A stretch of DNA of 64,000 nt from Beta vulgaris subsp. vulgaris (GCF_026745355.1 NC_079202.1:39764543-39828542), one strand, 5' to 3'; shown: positions 9,398-22,485, counted from the stretch's first letter. The notes: generated by a model not told the origin, from the letters alone. Made by a program: numbers and translations.

Positions 9398-9785
9398 AGC
9401 ATTACCCTCGATGAAGTATGTCAGAAGAGGACGGTTTGTAACGGAATAACAAGATTTTGACATAAATCCCAGTGACTCCATGCAATGGTTACTATCAAAA
9501 TTTGTTTTCGCATTTACAAGGAGAGATATGTGTCCAAATAGACACAGAATTTGTATCTGTACAAGTTCAATCAGCTAAACATCTAACCTTTGGCTGTTTA
9601 TAGTAAAATCAGTTAGCATTTAACACCATCTACTACTATGTGTCACATTAGTTCTAGCCTCCACCCTGACATCATCATACCAGTGGAATAAAAACATACT
9701 ACTGAGAGATGCTGGTTTCCGAACCTCATTGCGCACCACTTGTATTACAAAGAGGTAATTGTCATCAATTTTCCGGTGGATAGCA

Positions 9786-9905
9786 GGTTACCTTAACTGG
9801 GACGATGAGCTTTTATATTCCACATTCTGTCTCGATCTCCAAGCGGGTTATCTTAACTGGGACGATGAGCTTTTATATTTGACATTCTGTCTCGATCCCC
9901 AAGCC
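9786..9905 (-). repeat. 60-bp tandem duplication across the LAZ1-like stop codon
   Basis: Two 60-bp copies (9846-9905 coding, 9786-9845 after the stop) are about 92% alike. Sixty is a multiple of three, so the second copy stays in frame and repeats the C-terminal tail (SRQNV.YKSSSSQLR) with its own stop codon. Confidence 0.85.
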
Positions 9906-12900
9906 AAACCGCTGTCACTAATACTCCCTTCGGGAAGATCATCATGGAAATCTTTTGTCCACGAATCTAATGGGATTAGACTATCATCCTTAGATCTCCT
10001 CTTCAGTTCTAGTTTCTTGACGTTTTCAGATATATCGTGCAATGTTTTATTTATCTTTGCAAATCCCCTTTCCACTGGCTCTACCACATGGGAAACAGTG
10101 AACTTCATGTCATCCGCAATCTACATAGTACAAGAAGAGTTATGATCTGTAGCTAGTCAGGCATATAAAAAGGCAAGAGCGCAGAGATTGTCAAGCTCAC
10201 AATTTCTCCACTACCGACTACCACATCACGAACTGATTGAGGAAAGTTCAACCGCTTTTCTCTTTCATCATGCCGAGCTACGCTCATCCTGGTGAATCTG
10301 GTACCGTCTCTAACCTCCTCTGGGTCTGGAGGTGTACCTAGGGCAGCATAGTCATCCATCACTGCAACATTTCTAACACACCGTTCTCCAAGCTTGTAAG
10401 GTACTGCTGGAAAGACGTAAAGATGAACCACAGCTGCAACGCCCATCTGAAAGAACAACAGAACATTAAAGCTACATCAAGAAGCTAACTAACGATATGG
10501 GTCATCAAAAGGCAGCTCATTCAGAATAATTGAGAGTGTACATAAAAGATTTGCACTTGTAAAATTTGAGATTTATGCTGGCTAGTGAGCATTCTTTTTT
10601 TAGAGGTAATAAAAGAGATATATTCGGAAGGCACAAAGGGGTGTCACCCATGTACAAGATGAGGGCAACAGAAAAAGAACCCATATCCTTAAATTATCAA
10701 GGAATAAGATGAAGTACACAGCAAGGAAGTATTTCAGTAGACAATGTAGTTGCAACTGTAACAGCAAAGCAACTACTACCAGTTTAGACTTAGAAATAAG
10801 AAGGGGAAAATGGGCACCGACGGATTGAGTAAACCTTGCTTAATTGATTGAAGGGCAAATTCTGAAGGTGCTGTTTGCTTGACTGATCGTATAATGAGTT
10901 ACTGACATAAAAACACACATAAAGTGGAACTTCCTACTGTGGAGCATGGAGACAATTATCTGTACTCACTCTAAAGCCATAATTTTATCAAACAATATAT
11001 CAAAAATAGTAGAATCATGACTCTAGTCCTCTCCACATGACACATCTCTCATGAGATAAACATTAAGGAAATAACTAATATTATCTAGGAAAACTATCGT
11101 GCAAATGATACAGATCTTTACAATATATCTCTGCGAAAATGACCCCATTGCCTAAATCAACCTTATATGACAGCATGAGGATAAATTACAATTTCAATTT
11201 TTCAGCTGACACAAATGCACAACAATCTCACTTTGTTACAGAAACACAAGAAATTCAGTAAGTGTATTAATTCTATAAAGCTGATCACAAATTTCACAAG
11301 TCTTCGTTACTTGGCTTTTTATTTCTGCCAGCTAGTAATATCAGTTGTTCATATTGAAGGTTTTCATCAGCTGTTTATAAACATGGGGTAAAATGCACGA
11401 TTGTCTATTAGCTGTTATTCTGTAAATAACAAAATTTGGGTAAAGGACTCATTTAGTTAATGAGCCAACATCTACTGCGAGTGAGTTGCATCGATTACTT
11501 TTTCTTTTTTTTTTTGCATGTGCTGAAAAGCTGGCTTTTGAGCTAATTGAAAAGCCATTTACAAAAGAAAATTTTCAGCTGTTCGACCACATTGACAAAG
11601 TAAAAGCCAAAAGCACAATTTGTTGAAACATAGCTGAAAAACTCAAAGCCATTTGCCAAACAAGCCCTAAACCATCCATGAGTCCAACAACTATAGAATG
11701 ACATGAGATAAAAAGAGACTTAAACGTGATCAAATTAGCAAACAAGAAAGCCATTAAATCTTAACACTACCATAAGTTTGTTTAAATTGCTTTCAATTAC
11801 TATATCACAATCAGCATAGCACAGTGAGACAACAGAAAAAAACATACTCATTCAAGCAGACAGTAATAAAACTAATCAAAAAAGTTAATAGCTACAGACT
11901 ACAGTATTAACTGTAAATCCTTTTAAAAAAAGGTATTAATTGTAAAATGACTAACCTCAATACATATAATATAGTCCTGAATACGTGTTTGTAACTCCTG
12001 AGCCAAGGAACCCCTGAAGGCTCCTACTGAGAAAAGGAAAGCAACGGCTATTCCTTGCCACCATGTCAGAAACACTATTGACTTGAAAGTCAGAAATTTA
12101 GCCAAAGGTTTGATTGGCTCAAGCTTGTCTTTCGTGACTGAATAAAATTGAACGAGGCAATATAAAGCCCATGTCTGACTAAAATTAAGAACAGCTGCCA
12201 AGTAAGGATAGCTGCAAAAAAGATATTACAGGTGCTGGAATCAAGAACACGTGACAAAACAACAAAGCTCAGCTCACAAGCAGAGTACATGTAATAAAAA
12301 GCATGCTGCTCTTATTGTGTAGAGCAAACAGGCTGCAAGCATCTCATTACCAATCGAGTCGCTGCAGATACTTAACTAACTAAAAAAGTTAAAAGGCATG
12401 TTCAATGAGTATTGACTATAAAAAAAAATAACGAAAATTTCTGAACTGTGTTGAGAACTCAGAACATTACAGCAATATCTTACCCATAATTCCATTGGAA
12501 CTTTCCTTCCCCATACACGCCACAAGCTTCCAAAAGTATTGCTAAAAGTGCACATATCAATTTCACAATCATCTGACAAGTGAAAATGCTAGTATTAACA
12601 TGAAATTCAATATCAGGAGTCATCAAAGGCTGAAATGCTAAAAGAAGTATAAGCAAACCTAACTTCAGAAATAACATGATTTTTACTTTGAAGAACAAAC
12701 AACATGGGCTCTTTTTATATAAAATATTTAGAACAAATATCCATATATGGGGTTTGATATTCTTCTTTTGAATAAAACAGAATGTTAAACATAAGTTGGC
12801 ATTTCTCCCTAAATCATATACTTACATATTGAACAATGCCGATTTTTACAGCTTGATAGAAATCTTTCCCAAGATACCATTCCCTTAAGAAGTAATTAAG

Positions 12901-15742
12901 AGGGAATGGATGTTCTACAACACCATAAGTATATGCATCTTCCAGAAGGGGTGCAGCAGAATTTATGATACTTTGACTTTCCATGAATTCAATCGTCTTC
13001 TCCTCCCCACCTGAAAAAAATGAAGTTTCATTGGAAATCTTGACCATGCTGCATTTTCTGACTTCATAAAGGCCAAACAAGTATTACTGTCATTCAAAGC
13101 TACAACAGATTCAATAAATCTAGCAAACATGAACCCAATATAATAAACCTAAACCAAATATACATATTGCACACAATAGGAGCTCCAACCAGAAAGAAAT
13201 GTGGCCGATGTAGCAATTACTAGTGGCCAAGAGATAAGGATACTGTACAAGGTTCTCATTTTACTCAAAGACTAAAGGAAAGAAACTATACAGGAACAAA
13301 TACTTCAAAGAAAAGCCAACTAAATTTGGGAAGATCCAAGAATCAAGAGACCAGTTGTATAAATGCAGCAACTAAAACTGCAAGGAAACCAATATGCAAG
13401 CTTGGTCAAAGATCCGTCAGAGACCTTTTAGCAGAATAAAAAATCAACATACTGTATTCAAACTTCTTTTACAAGCACCAAGCTCAAAAAATGAAGCACT
13501 CAGTTACTAAAGTTTGATGTAATTTAGTTGTAATAGTTTTCTTCTAAGTGATTTCTCTGCGATTTGATTTGTACAATTCATGCCTAGAACGCACATTTAA
13601 ACCTTCACCCCCTCAGTAGAATTCATTTTCCAATGAAATACTTTAATTGAACATAATATAAAAAATATAATCAAGGCTCATCAGTCATGAATAAACTTAA
13701 GTTCTTCCAATAATATGCAATAGGCACCAGAATTCTCTCCCATTGTATGTGCAGCTTTTGCAATGTATTATAAGCTATAGCGATCGATCGCGCCAACTAG
13801 GAGCCTGCAACAGTCTGCAGCTACACTCATTAAATTTAAACAGCACAAAAGACATGGCTTAAGCCGGATTTCATTGACGACTATGAGGTCTGGTAATAAA
13901 TATAGGAAAAACAAGCCATGAGAATTAGATACACAAAAAACTCACAATGATGTCAGAGTATATAAGATTTCCTCCAGCAATTTTTGGTCTAACTTCCAAG
14001 TCTATTGCACCTTACTAGCATTTCCAGGAAAGTGTCAAAAATCACTCAAGCCAAGTTTATCCAACAATTAACCAAACTCATGCAAACTCCTCCTACCTGA
14101 TCCAGATTACTTTACAAGGAATTCATGATTGTTGCTCACTCATATCAAGTTCTCAACATGGGTAATATAGCTCTCTTCTCTCACCAATAAGATTGTAAAC
14201 CAAGAAACAAAAAAGGCCCTTTCCTTCTTTATATTAACTAACTGTCGACCACATCATAATTTTAATGTTTGCAGCACTTATTTGAGTATGTACTATGTAG
14301 CTAACAGTCAAACAGTTCAAGAAGACTCATGCGCAAGCTGAATCATTGGGTTTAGATGTACAACAATCCTTACCTCAGTCATTGAAAAGAAAAAGGGCAG
14401 GATAAAGAAGCTTGAAAAACAATTGGTAAGCTCAAGACGACATATCCAAGGCAAGAAAAAGTATATATAACTTTCACCAGCATAAATTTAAAGAAAAGCT
14501 CAAGACAATTACAAGGATACAGATAAAAAGTTTCTGCTGCAATACCTAAGCAAGCAATCAGATATCTCTCAAAGCAGTACAATGCAAATGCTTCATAGCA
14601 ATCACGTATTACTTCACAATTAAATGCAGCTCTTGAATCCAACAGCGACATGAACTGTCACAACAAACACAGAACAGCAACCCAACTATCAGCAATCACT
14701 CAATAATAACTTTTTTACGACCCAACAGTAACCTATGAACTAAAGGGTATTTGAACTTTAACGATCTACATATTTTTGGAAGTGCCAAAAGGTGAAACTT
14801 TAACCAGATGTAGATTATCTTACCGATTCTACAGCATACACAGGAACCATTAGTATGAGCCCTATTAAAAATTTCTGCTCCTGAAATTCAATTCAACGGC
14901 AAGGGAAAAAGGATAAGTGCCAAAAGCTGGAAGAATGGCAGAATTAAACATGTCATATATAATAAATTTTCTTTTTTTTTCTCTCCCACGGTATAGAACA
15001 TTTAAATCCTATTTTTGAAGGGCTCAACAAAAATGTGATGCAATTATAAGTAAAGTCTTTGTAGGGGAAATAAGAGATCTCGTGCTTGTTTGGTTGACAC
15101 CAAAAAAAAATGTGAAGTGAAATTCCTCAAAAGTGGAAAACATTGAAGTTATTTGGTTGACATAAACACAGCCAAGAAATTAACTTAACTAGGCCCCTTA
15201 GGTAAGTAAAACTTCACATAGGAATTTATAATTCCCATTAAGTCATACTTCCTAGAGCTCCTGGAACACAAACTTTATCAGATAGCTTTCCTATTAATTA
15301 TATTTTATACGTTGCATAGGCAAACAAATAGAAGGTTATGCACAGGTAATTACCACAAAAATCCTGAGATTAAACCATCTCTAAATTAATGTAGCAAACT
15401 GATCATAACAACCATATGTAATAAAATTTGGCATCGATATTCCACCGCCTAAAGGACAGGGCCAGATAAACCCAACAAACATAAGAATTAATCTGCAAGG
15501 CCAGAAAACGATGGACAAGAACAGACCTCTGGCTGATTGTAACCAGCTAGGTGCTCAAAAATGAGATATGCAGACAGCACCAGAGCTGTAAGAACAAATA
15601 TGCTAGAACTAGTGATACTCCAGCTATAGAGAGATGATTGCCCAGTAGCCATTTCGAGATACCATGCTTTACCAGAAATGCCAGCAGACTCCCTCACATT
15701 TAAAAGAAAGAAGAAAATGTAAACAACCCACATCCATTCCAT
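9848..15742 (-). CDS. LAZ1-like seven-transmembrane protein (DUF300/TMEM184 family), eight exons
   Basis: Exons on the minus strand: 15742-15527, 14880-14824, 14654-14546, 13010-12826, 12572-12484, 12211-11956, 10446-10201 and 10120-9848. All introns are GT-AG, phases agree, and they sum to 1431 bp (476 residues). The start is the first Met after an in-frame stop at about 15783. The protein keeps family blocks: NQPEEQKFLIG (junction of exons 1-2), FERYLIACLGGEE (exons 3-4), LNFSQTWALYCLVQFY and FLTWWQG (exon 6), VVHLYVFPA (exon 7) and VEPVERGFAKINKTLHDISE (exon 8). Several hydrophobic segments fit the seven-span topology. Arabidopsis LAZ1 homologues act in programmed cell death and at the vacuolar membrane; that role is inferred here. 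The 5' UTR probably begins near 17480 after at least one intron. The last 20 codons are duplicated just downstream. Confidence 0.92.
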
Positions 15743-17520
15743 ATTGTGGGTACCACTATTGATTAGATGAAGATGATCTCAAGCTTCACAATTGATCAAC
15801 TGCACCTCTTTCCATCTTCCATACGAATAGCCATTGATAACTCTATTGACTACACCTGTCAACTTAATAGTAAATAAAACACCTTCTGGAAAATGTCGCA
15901 GTTGAGAAGAAAGGATGACTTCTGGCTCAGGTCCACTGCAAGACCCAAGCAGATAGTTCACGTAGTCACTGGATAAGTAGAAGCACTACAATATGGCCCG
16001 AACAACTCCTGCCATCAGATACAGCAATAAGATCAGCAGTTGTACAAAATCCACATATATATTAGATAGCAATCACGGGATGGCAACAAGCTGCTAACTA
16101 CATTGGCAACCACTAACACATTGTGATAGGCAAAAAAGACAAAAATCAGCATAACATATATGACACTGCATAGACGTGAAATTCAGAAATCCAACGTACA
16201 ATATTATGCTTAGCTCAATCTAGGATTTGGGACAACTCTCCCAGAGGAACTTGGCAAAACAATCATGTAACTTTGGGAGAAGGGGTGCCCCCTCAAAAGG
16301 GGGGTCAAATCCCAAATGGGATCATCACTCATCAGTCATGACAATTAGATCAAAAGCAGCAATAACTAAAAACATTAAAGTTCAAACAACATTAGCAAGG
16401 GCTAAAAGTTTAGAAACATAGTTTCATTTATGCAGAAAGTATCGCGCAAAGATATGAACCTAATATGAAGAGCTAAAAACTGCCTTAACAGCATGTATAA
16501 TCTCTCAAGAGCTGTACACATTTTGTTGTTCAAGCATACATCTAGTGCTCTATTTGGTAGGTAGTATAGTGATGGTAAGAAATTTAAGTTTAATCTTGTA
16601 AGAAAATCTCACGTCCATATATGTGGTAATAAAACTTCATCTCAAAACATACAGGTCTCTTCAGGAAATTTCATCACCAATCGATACCATCTTCCCACGT
16701 GGCAATGGATGCTACTAAAGTTTTAGGACAGAAAGTAGCATTACCATTGATACTGATATGAGAACTCCATTACAAATTTACACCAAAATGCATACCATTA
16801 CCAGCATTTATGAACACTAACCAAACATGCCGCTAGTGTCATTCCAAAGCGTGCTCCTGTCACAAAAGCTACTTTCATTTATGTCGACGATCAATATTGT
16901 TCCTCACTATTGATTGGACTATCACTAACTAAATTTGCTTCCAGGGAGATACTCCAAAATTACTAGCAGGCCCGTCCCTGAGCCAGGGCAGAAGGGGGGG
17001 CCGCCCTGGGCCCGGGGATGACAGGTCATTCATTACTGATTTCCAGCCACAACACTTGAAAAATTGATCTCATGAAATTAAACAAGAACAAGTGAACACA
17101 AAAATGCGCATCTACAAATTGTGACATAAATTTTCTTATCATTTACTTCCATGAAACAAAGATGAAATAAGAAGTTAAACCAGAAACTCGAGTCATAAGT
17201 TTATAACATGTAAATTATCACTAAAAACATGAGATAGCATATATGAGAAAGAAAAAATAAGTTGAATTCATGAAACAAACAGCATAAAACCAATCGCATG
17301 AATAATCACATGAAGTAGATCTCAAAAATCGCAATTCCACACCAAAATCCGCAACAAAACAAGTAGATTCATCTAAGGAACAAAACAAGAACCTGGAACG
17401 AGCTTCTGCAATTCGAGCTTTGCGTATGACATATGAGAGGTTCCAGATTCCAGAGGTTCTAAAGGAATTCAATTTGCTTATGAGTTGGGCACCGGCACCG
17501 TCACGTCACCGTGAGCGTTG
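15743..17520 (-). other. 5' UTR, leader intron and promoter region of the LAZ1-like gene
   Basis: No other ORF is supported. A GC-richer segment at 17380-17520 (minus strand) with a possible donor CCAG/GTTCTT could be the first untranslated exon. The remainder would be intron. It contains a MITE-like stretch (about 16555-16840, TTTGGTAGG... and ...CTAACCAAAC ends) and a hAT-like terminus at about 16967-17020 (CAGGCCCGTCCCTGAG then GGGCCGCCCTGGGCCC) with no recognisable partner. Confidence 0.4.
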
Positions 17521-18414
17521 TTGGAGTGTTACTCGCATATAAGGCTATACCTATGTGGTTTAAGTTTTTTTTTTTATGCACAACACCCAAAAATGTAATA
17601 TAAATTGACGAGTTTATTTCTATAAGCAAAGTGATTTCTACAAGCAAAGTGATGAGCTACGGTGTCGTCTTGTAAGATGATTGTTTTATCCTTTACTTAT
17701 TAAAAAAAAAATGCTAACTATAAAATATTCAATTAATAACTAATAAGAAAACTTAAGATTGTCTAATTTATAATAAGATATAATGTACACATACAATATT
17801 TTCCAAAATAATATGCTTAAAAAAAGACATTTTGATTGAAAATTAAACTAATCTAACTAAAGCAATTTTATTTTATTTTTTGACAAGAACTAAAGCAATT
17901 TCAAACAATTAAAAAGTAAGAACTTATACATTAACATAAACGTGCATATGAGACTAGTAATAGCTTATTGTACATCGATGATTTATTAGGATTCTAAATA
18001 TTATCATATAAATAGGATTATTATTCCTAGTCTGCTCTCTCCATGTTATTTTCAATTCAGTTACAATCAGTTGGATTCATGCTTCGTAGGGTGTAAAATA
18101 TTTTGCATGAAAATTAGTTTTCCTCTTCCTCTCCTCTTCCATTGTTTGGTATGCTAAGGGGTGTAAAACAAGTTTTCTATCAAAGTAGCTATAGGTGGAA
18201 ATTATTCTCCTTTAAAAAAGAAGGGAAAACACATTTTTCTCCCTTCTTCTTAGCAACCTTTTACTCTCCTTTTATCCATCCTCTTCCTTTCCCATCTATT
18301 TTTCTCATTTCATGACTTTTTTTAGACTGAACCAAACAAAAGAAAATTTGCTTCACAATTGGATTTTCCATGTAAAATGTTCTATATTGAAAATATATTA
18401 CATCCAACCAACAG
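17521..18414. other. AT-rich intergenic stretch
   Basis: It lies upstream of the LAZ1-like gene and left of the Tekay-type LTR. It is AT-rich with poly-A and poly-T runs, and I see no gene. Confidence 0.5.
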
Positions 18415-18525
18415 TGTAACACCCCGAAATTTCCCTGAAATTTTCGCGTGTTAATTGTTATAATCTGATGTGATAACTTATATTTCTACTAAATTATTTT
18501 TGGAAAGTATATATATTTATGTATA

Positions 18526-18527
<2 letters not shown>

Positions 18528-18578
<51 letters not shown>

Positions 18579-18616
18579 TATATATATTATTATATATATA
18601 TATATATATATATATT
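18528..18616. repeat. (TG)n(TA)n microsatellite in the LTR
   Basis: About ten TG units are followed by a long TA tract. The 3' LTR has only a short TATATA run at the same place (27754-27770), so the array changed length after insertion. Confidence 0.9.
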
Positions 18617-20233
18617 TACACCTACATTATTTTAATTGACTTTGTGAAAAGGTTATAACGTGCGTCTTATTTATGTGGCATTGTGTTAGTCGTATTATAT
18701 AATCGTCTGCATTGTTCTTATGAAACGGACAATGTAGTACTTTTGCGTGTGCCGAGTGTATAATGTGATAGTATAATACGTGTATATTTATATTACGACG
18801 GTAGTAATAATTTTTAGTTTGGAAAACATATACTTATCCATATTACCTTTGAACGTTTTACTTAGTGCCGGAAAACGTACATTGTACTAGTGTTAGCCTT
18901 CGTACATTATGTTATTTGTTTAGGGAGGTCCGAAAATTCTGATATTAACCATGTTATATGAAGAGTTTGGACAGATTTTTAAGTTCCTCTTGTAACGTTT
19001 GCGATAACCAAAGGTCATCGCTTCATTCACCTTTCTTATTGCCCTTTTTAATCTTCACCCTTTCACCTTCTTTTTCTGAAAATAAAAATCAGATAAACTC
19101 TCCCTTTGCCATCCTCATTTCACACGCCATTTTCAAAGAAAAAAAGGAGGCGAAAAGCTTTTGTTCTTCATCCACATTTCTCACACAAAAATCAGATTTT
19201 TGTTACTTGTTTTCGAGCCATATTTGCACCGGTTTCAAGCGCGTGTTGAGTTCGTTGCGATTGTGTTCATAGGAGGCGGAAGTGGTGATATTTCACAAGA
19301 TTTCTAGAGTACTTGGAACCTTTCTTCTGTGAATCTTCCCAAGAAAAAGGTAACTAGCGTTATTCTAGCTCGGTAGAGTATATATATTGAACTTAGGTTG
19401 TTAGAAATGCGTTAGAGAACGTAGTATCATGTTAGGAAGAACTTAGAAGATTGTATGGTTAAAGTTTCATGTTGTTATTCTTATTGTTTTGTTGATGATT
19501 TGTTATTGTCGTTGTTGTTGTTGGTGTTGGAGATTGTTGTTGTTGTTAATGTCGGTATTGTTGGTGTTGGAGATTGTTGTTGTTGTTATTGTCGTTGTGG
19601 TTGGTGTTGGAGTGGGTTGTTGTTGTTATTGTCATTGTTGTTGTTGATGGAGTATGTTATTGTTGTGCTATGTTGGTGAGTCATGGATAATACGAGGGTG
19701 TTGGTGTAAGTGTGGGTGTAAAGGAGGGGGCTGGAGTAGGCGTGGATGGCTGGAGCAAGCCATGGAGGAGTCTTCGTGGGCGAGTGGACGAAGCTCGCAG
19801 GCCACGGCAGAAGGCTGCTCGCGACTCGTGAGCCTCGTCGCGACTCGCGACGCTGCTAGTCGCGACCCGCGAGCCTCGTCGCACCTCGCGACAGGTAGTC
19901 TGTCCCCTGGGTCGTGATGCTGTGTTTTTATTTCCTTTTTGGCTTACAGCTTGTGTGTCTTGGCTTGGTTGGTCTTAGGTAAGTATGCTAAGGATGTTTG
20001 AGTAAATTTTGGGTGGTTTAAGTATTACGTTAAGGGTATGTGTCCTTATGTGGCGGGTAACTCTTGGTTTTGAGTCTTGAAACGTGCCGGTTGTTAGTGA
20101 TGGCTATGTAAACTTATGTTGGAACCTTGATGAGTAAGATTGGTTGAGTCACGCTCAGAACTTGTTCATAGTGACGGTTGGATTTGATTGATGTGTGCTT
20201 GTCTTGTATGATTTCACGTTGTTGGATAGAGTA

Positions 20234-20577
20234 ACTTTAGGAACGGTATGGTTCTAGAGGTCTTCACTAGGAAATCCTATGAACGGTATGGTTCAAGGAG
20301 CTTGAGTTGAATTCCTAAGAACGGTATGGTTCTAGGAACTTGAGTTGTTATCCTAAGGGCGGTATGGTCCTAGGATTTGGTTACTTAACCTTGGGCGGTA
20401 TGGTTCATTGGTTCCCTACGGGTGGTATGATCCGTAGTAATATAACTATTCGAAAAGGGCGGTATGGTTCCTCGAATATGCTGGCTATTCGAAAAGGGCG
20501 GTATGGTTCCTCGAATATGCAACGTAGGCCTTGGGTAGCATCATCCAATGAGTCTACTCACAGACGGTATGGTCTGT
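20234..20577 (+). repeat. Array of hairpin units with a fixed GGTATG loop, in the LTR
   Basis: Nine units have the hexamer GGTATG flanked by sequences that can pair. Loops start at 20245, 20285, 20323, 20361, 20397, 20424, 20461, 20500 and 20567. Stem sequences differ between units (GAAC/GTTC, GGGC/GTCC, GGGT/ATCC, AGAC/GTCT) yet remain paired, mostly with G-T wobbles allowed. Units 2-4 share an unpaired A at the same place in the stem. Spacing is about 27-40 nt, with a wider gap before the last unit; a diverged tenth unit may lie at 20531-20548. The 3' LTR stops before this region. Confidence 0.8.
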
Positions 20578-21268
20578 TGTGTTTGAGCTCGTTGACCGCA
20601 TTTGTTGCATGGTTGACGGGGTTTGGTTGTATAGGTAGAGTGTCAAGTGGTTGTGATGGTCGTTTGTATCTTGTGGTAAGTTTGGTGTTTGGTATTATGT
20701 TTTCTGATGTTGTTTCTGATTATTTAAGCTCTTATCTGTTTCTATTTGAGCTGGGAGAACTGATAGTTACTCCCCACTGATTGTGGAAATTGTTGTATTC
20801 TTGTGCAGACGGTGACGCTGTTTAAAGTGGTCCTAGTTTGGATCGGGGTTGTGTGTTTTACCCGTGTGAGCAACGAAGTGAAGCTTGTCATAGTGGATGA
20901 GCATACCAAGGCCGGACTTAGGACTAGTTACTTAGTTTGTTACGAGTAGCTACTTCTAGTTTTGACTTATGTTTTGGAACTATGGATTTCAATTGTCTTA
21001 GTTTTATTTACTCTATGTTGTGAGGATTACTCTGGCGGTTTTATGACTCTTTGAGACTTGTTGAAGATTGAGGGTATGGGACCTCATCTTCCCTTTTTAT
21101 ATATATCTTGGAGTTGACTTTTACTTATGTTGGCTCGTTCTATTTATAGTTCATATTCTACTCCTTAGAGTAGCATCTCCGTCTCTTTGAATTTCCGCTG
21201 CCATTATCTATAACTATTTCCTTATCTTAAGGCTATGTTCTTTTTGGTTTTAGACGGGATGTTACAGT

Positions 21269-21280
21269 TGGTATCAGAAC
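21269..21280 (+). other. Primer-binding site, initiator Met-tRNA type
   Basis: TGGTATCAGAAC begins two bases after the LTR end. It matches the plant Met-tRNA primer site TGGTATCAGAGC except for one base. Confidence 0.88.
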
Positions 21281-21500
21281 AAAACATTCCAGAAGCTCTG
21301 TTTAGGATGCTATTACTTTCCAGAAGATGAGTAGACTTGTGACTAGGATTACTAGTGTCTTAGATTTCAAGTCTAGAGTGTATGAGTGTTACCCGGGTAG
21401 GAAAGTAAACCTGGGGAAACATTTTGTTTACTATGTTTATCGATTTAATGTTTACTTATGTGCTTTTGATAGACTAATGTGACAGTTTTTGTTTTGTAGT

Positions 21501-22440
21501 ATGCCTCCACGACAACAGTTAGCCGCTAGAAAGGAAGCTGCGCGTCGTCGTCGCGTAAGCCTGGAAAATGCTTTCATCTCTTTGGCTAATAGAGCTGTTT
21601 CTTCGGGTAGTGGGCAGTCTGCTTTCGACCGGTTTGACCGTCACAGGCCCCCTACTTATGATGGTGTTGCTGATCCTGTGGCTCTGGAAAATTGGTTAAG
21701 GGAGATGGAGAAGCTCTTCACGGCAACAAACTGCTCTATTACCGAAATGGTACCGATTGGGACGTACTATCTAAAGAAAGAGGTAGATAATTGGTGGGGA
21801 ACAGTGAAGGATGTGTGTATGGCTACAGCTGGTTTTGGGTGGACCCAGTTCTCCGCCAAGCTGAAAGAGAGATTCTACCCTGATGAGTTGCGCTGGCAAA
21901 AGCAGGAAGAATTTCTATCTCTGACTCAAGGGAGTATGGACATCCAGAAGTACACCGACCGCTTCACGGAGCTGTCTAAATTTGCTGGTACTGTCATTCC
22001 CACCGAAGCTGAGAGGGTTAAGAGATATATAAAGAAGATGAATCCGAGGGTAAGGACCCTGGTGCTGTGTTCGGGGTTACTACTTTCAAGCTGCTTATGA
22101 GATGGCCCTCAGTGTTCATGCATCAGTGAGAGAGGAAGAAGCTGTTAAGGCCGCATCTGTAAGGAAGCCTTTTCCGTCTGTTGCTCCTGGTCCGGCTAAG
22201 AAGCCGAGGTTTGAGCCGAGTTTCCGTGGTGGATACCAAGGCTCCAGTTCTAGTTAGGGTTTCGATCCGTCCAAGTGTAGGAGGTGTGAGAAGCCCGTGC
22301 ATCCGGGGAAGGACTGTGAGGGTGCTGCCATTGTTTGCTTCTATTGTAGGGAAGCGGGTCACAAGAGTTATGAGTGTCCCAAGAATCCGAGGGCTATGGC
22401 TAAGCCCCTTGTTCCTCCTAGTCATTCTGCTCCGCCAAGG
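21501..22440 (+). pseudogene. gag of the Tekay-type element, frameshifted
   Basis: The start at 21501 gives MPPRQQ, the usual opening in this clade. Retrotransposon gag blocks follow (ENWLREMEKLF, ERFYPDELRWQKQEEF). The frame breaks near 22070 and resumes with YEMALSVHASVREEEAV. It then has a TAG at about 22255 and ends with a zinc knuckle CFYCREAGHKSYEC (22336-22377, C-X2-C-X4-H-X4-C). It would form the capsid and bind RNA if intact. Confidence 0.85.
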
Positions 22441-22485
22441 AATCGGGTTTACAGTATGCCTCTTTCTGACGCCGATGTTCATCCC

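Larger units (their letters stand above)
18415..21266 (+). repeat. 5' LTR of the Tekay-type element
   Basis: It is 2852 bp and ends TG...CA with short inverted termini (TGTAACA/TGTTACA). Inside are a (TG)n(TA)n microsatellite (18528-18616), a (TTG)n tract (19500-19650), a cluster of TCGCGA/CTCGCGA words (19800-19890) and an array of hairpins (20234-20577). The first 1.58 kb is matched by the truncated 3' LTR. ORFs within it are not genes. Confidence 0.9.

Noticed and set aside
10153..15961. Separate small genes on the minus strand
   Set aside because: Most of these are exons of one spliced LAZ1-like gene (with intron read-through at their ends), as the GT-AG sites and phases show.
18470..20780. 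ORFs within the 5' LTR (for example the Tyr/Val-rich and Leu/Val-rich ones)
   Set aside because: Translations of TG/TA and TTG microsatellites or of the hairpin array; repeated in the other LTR.
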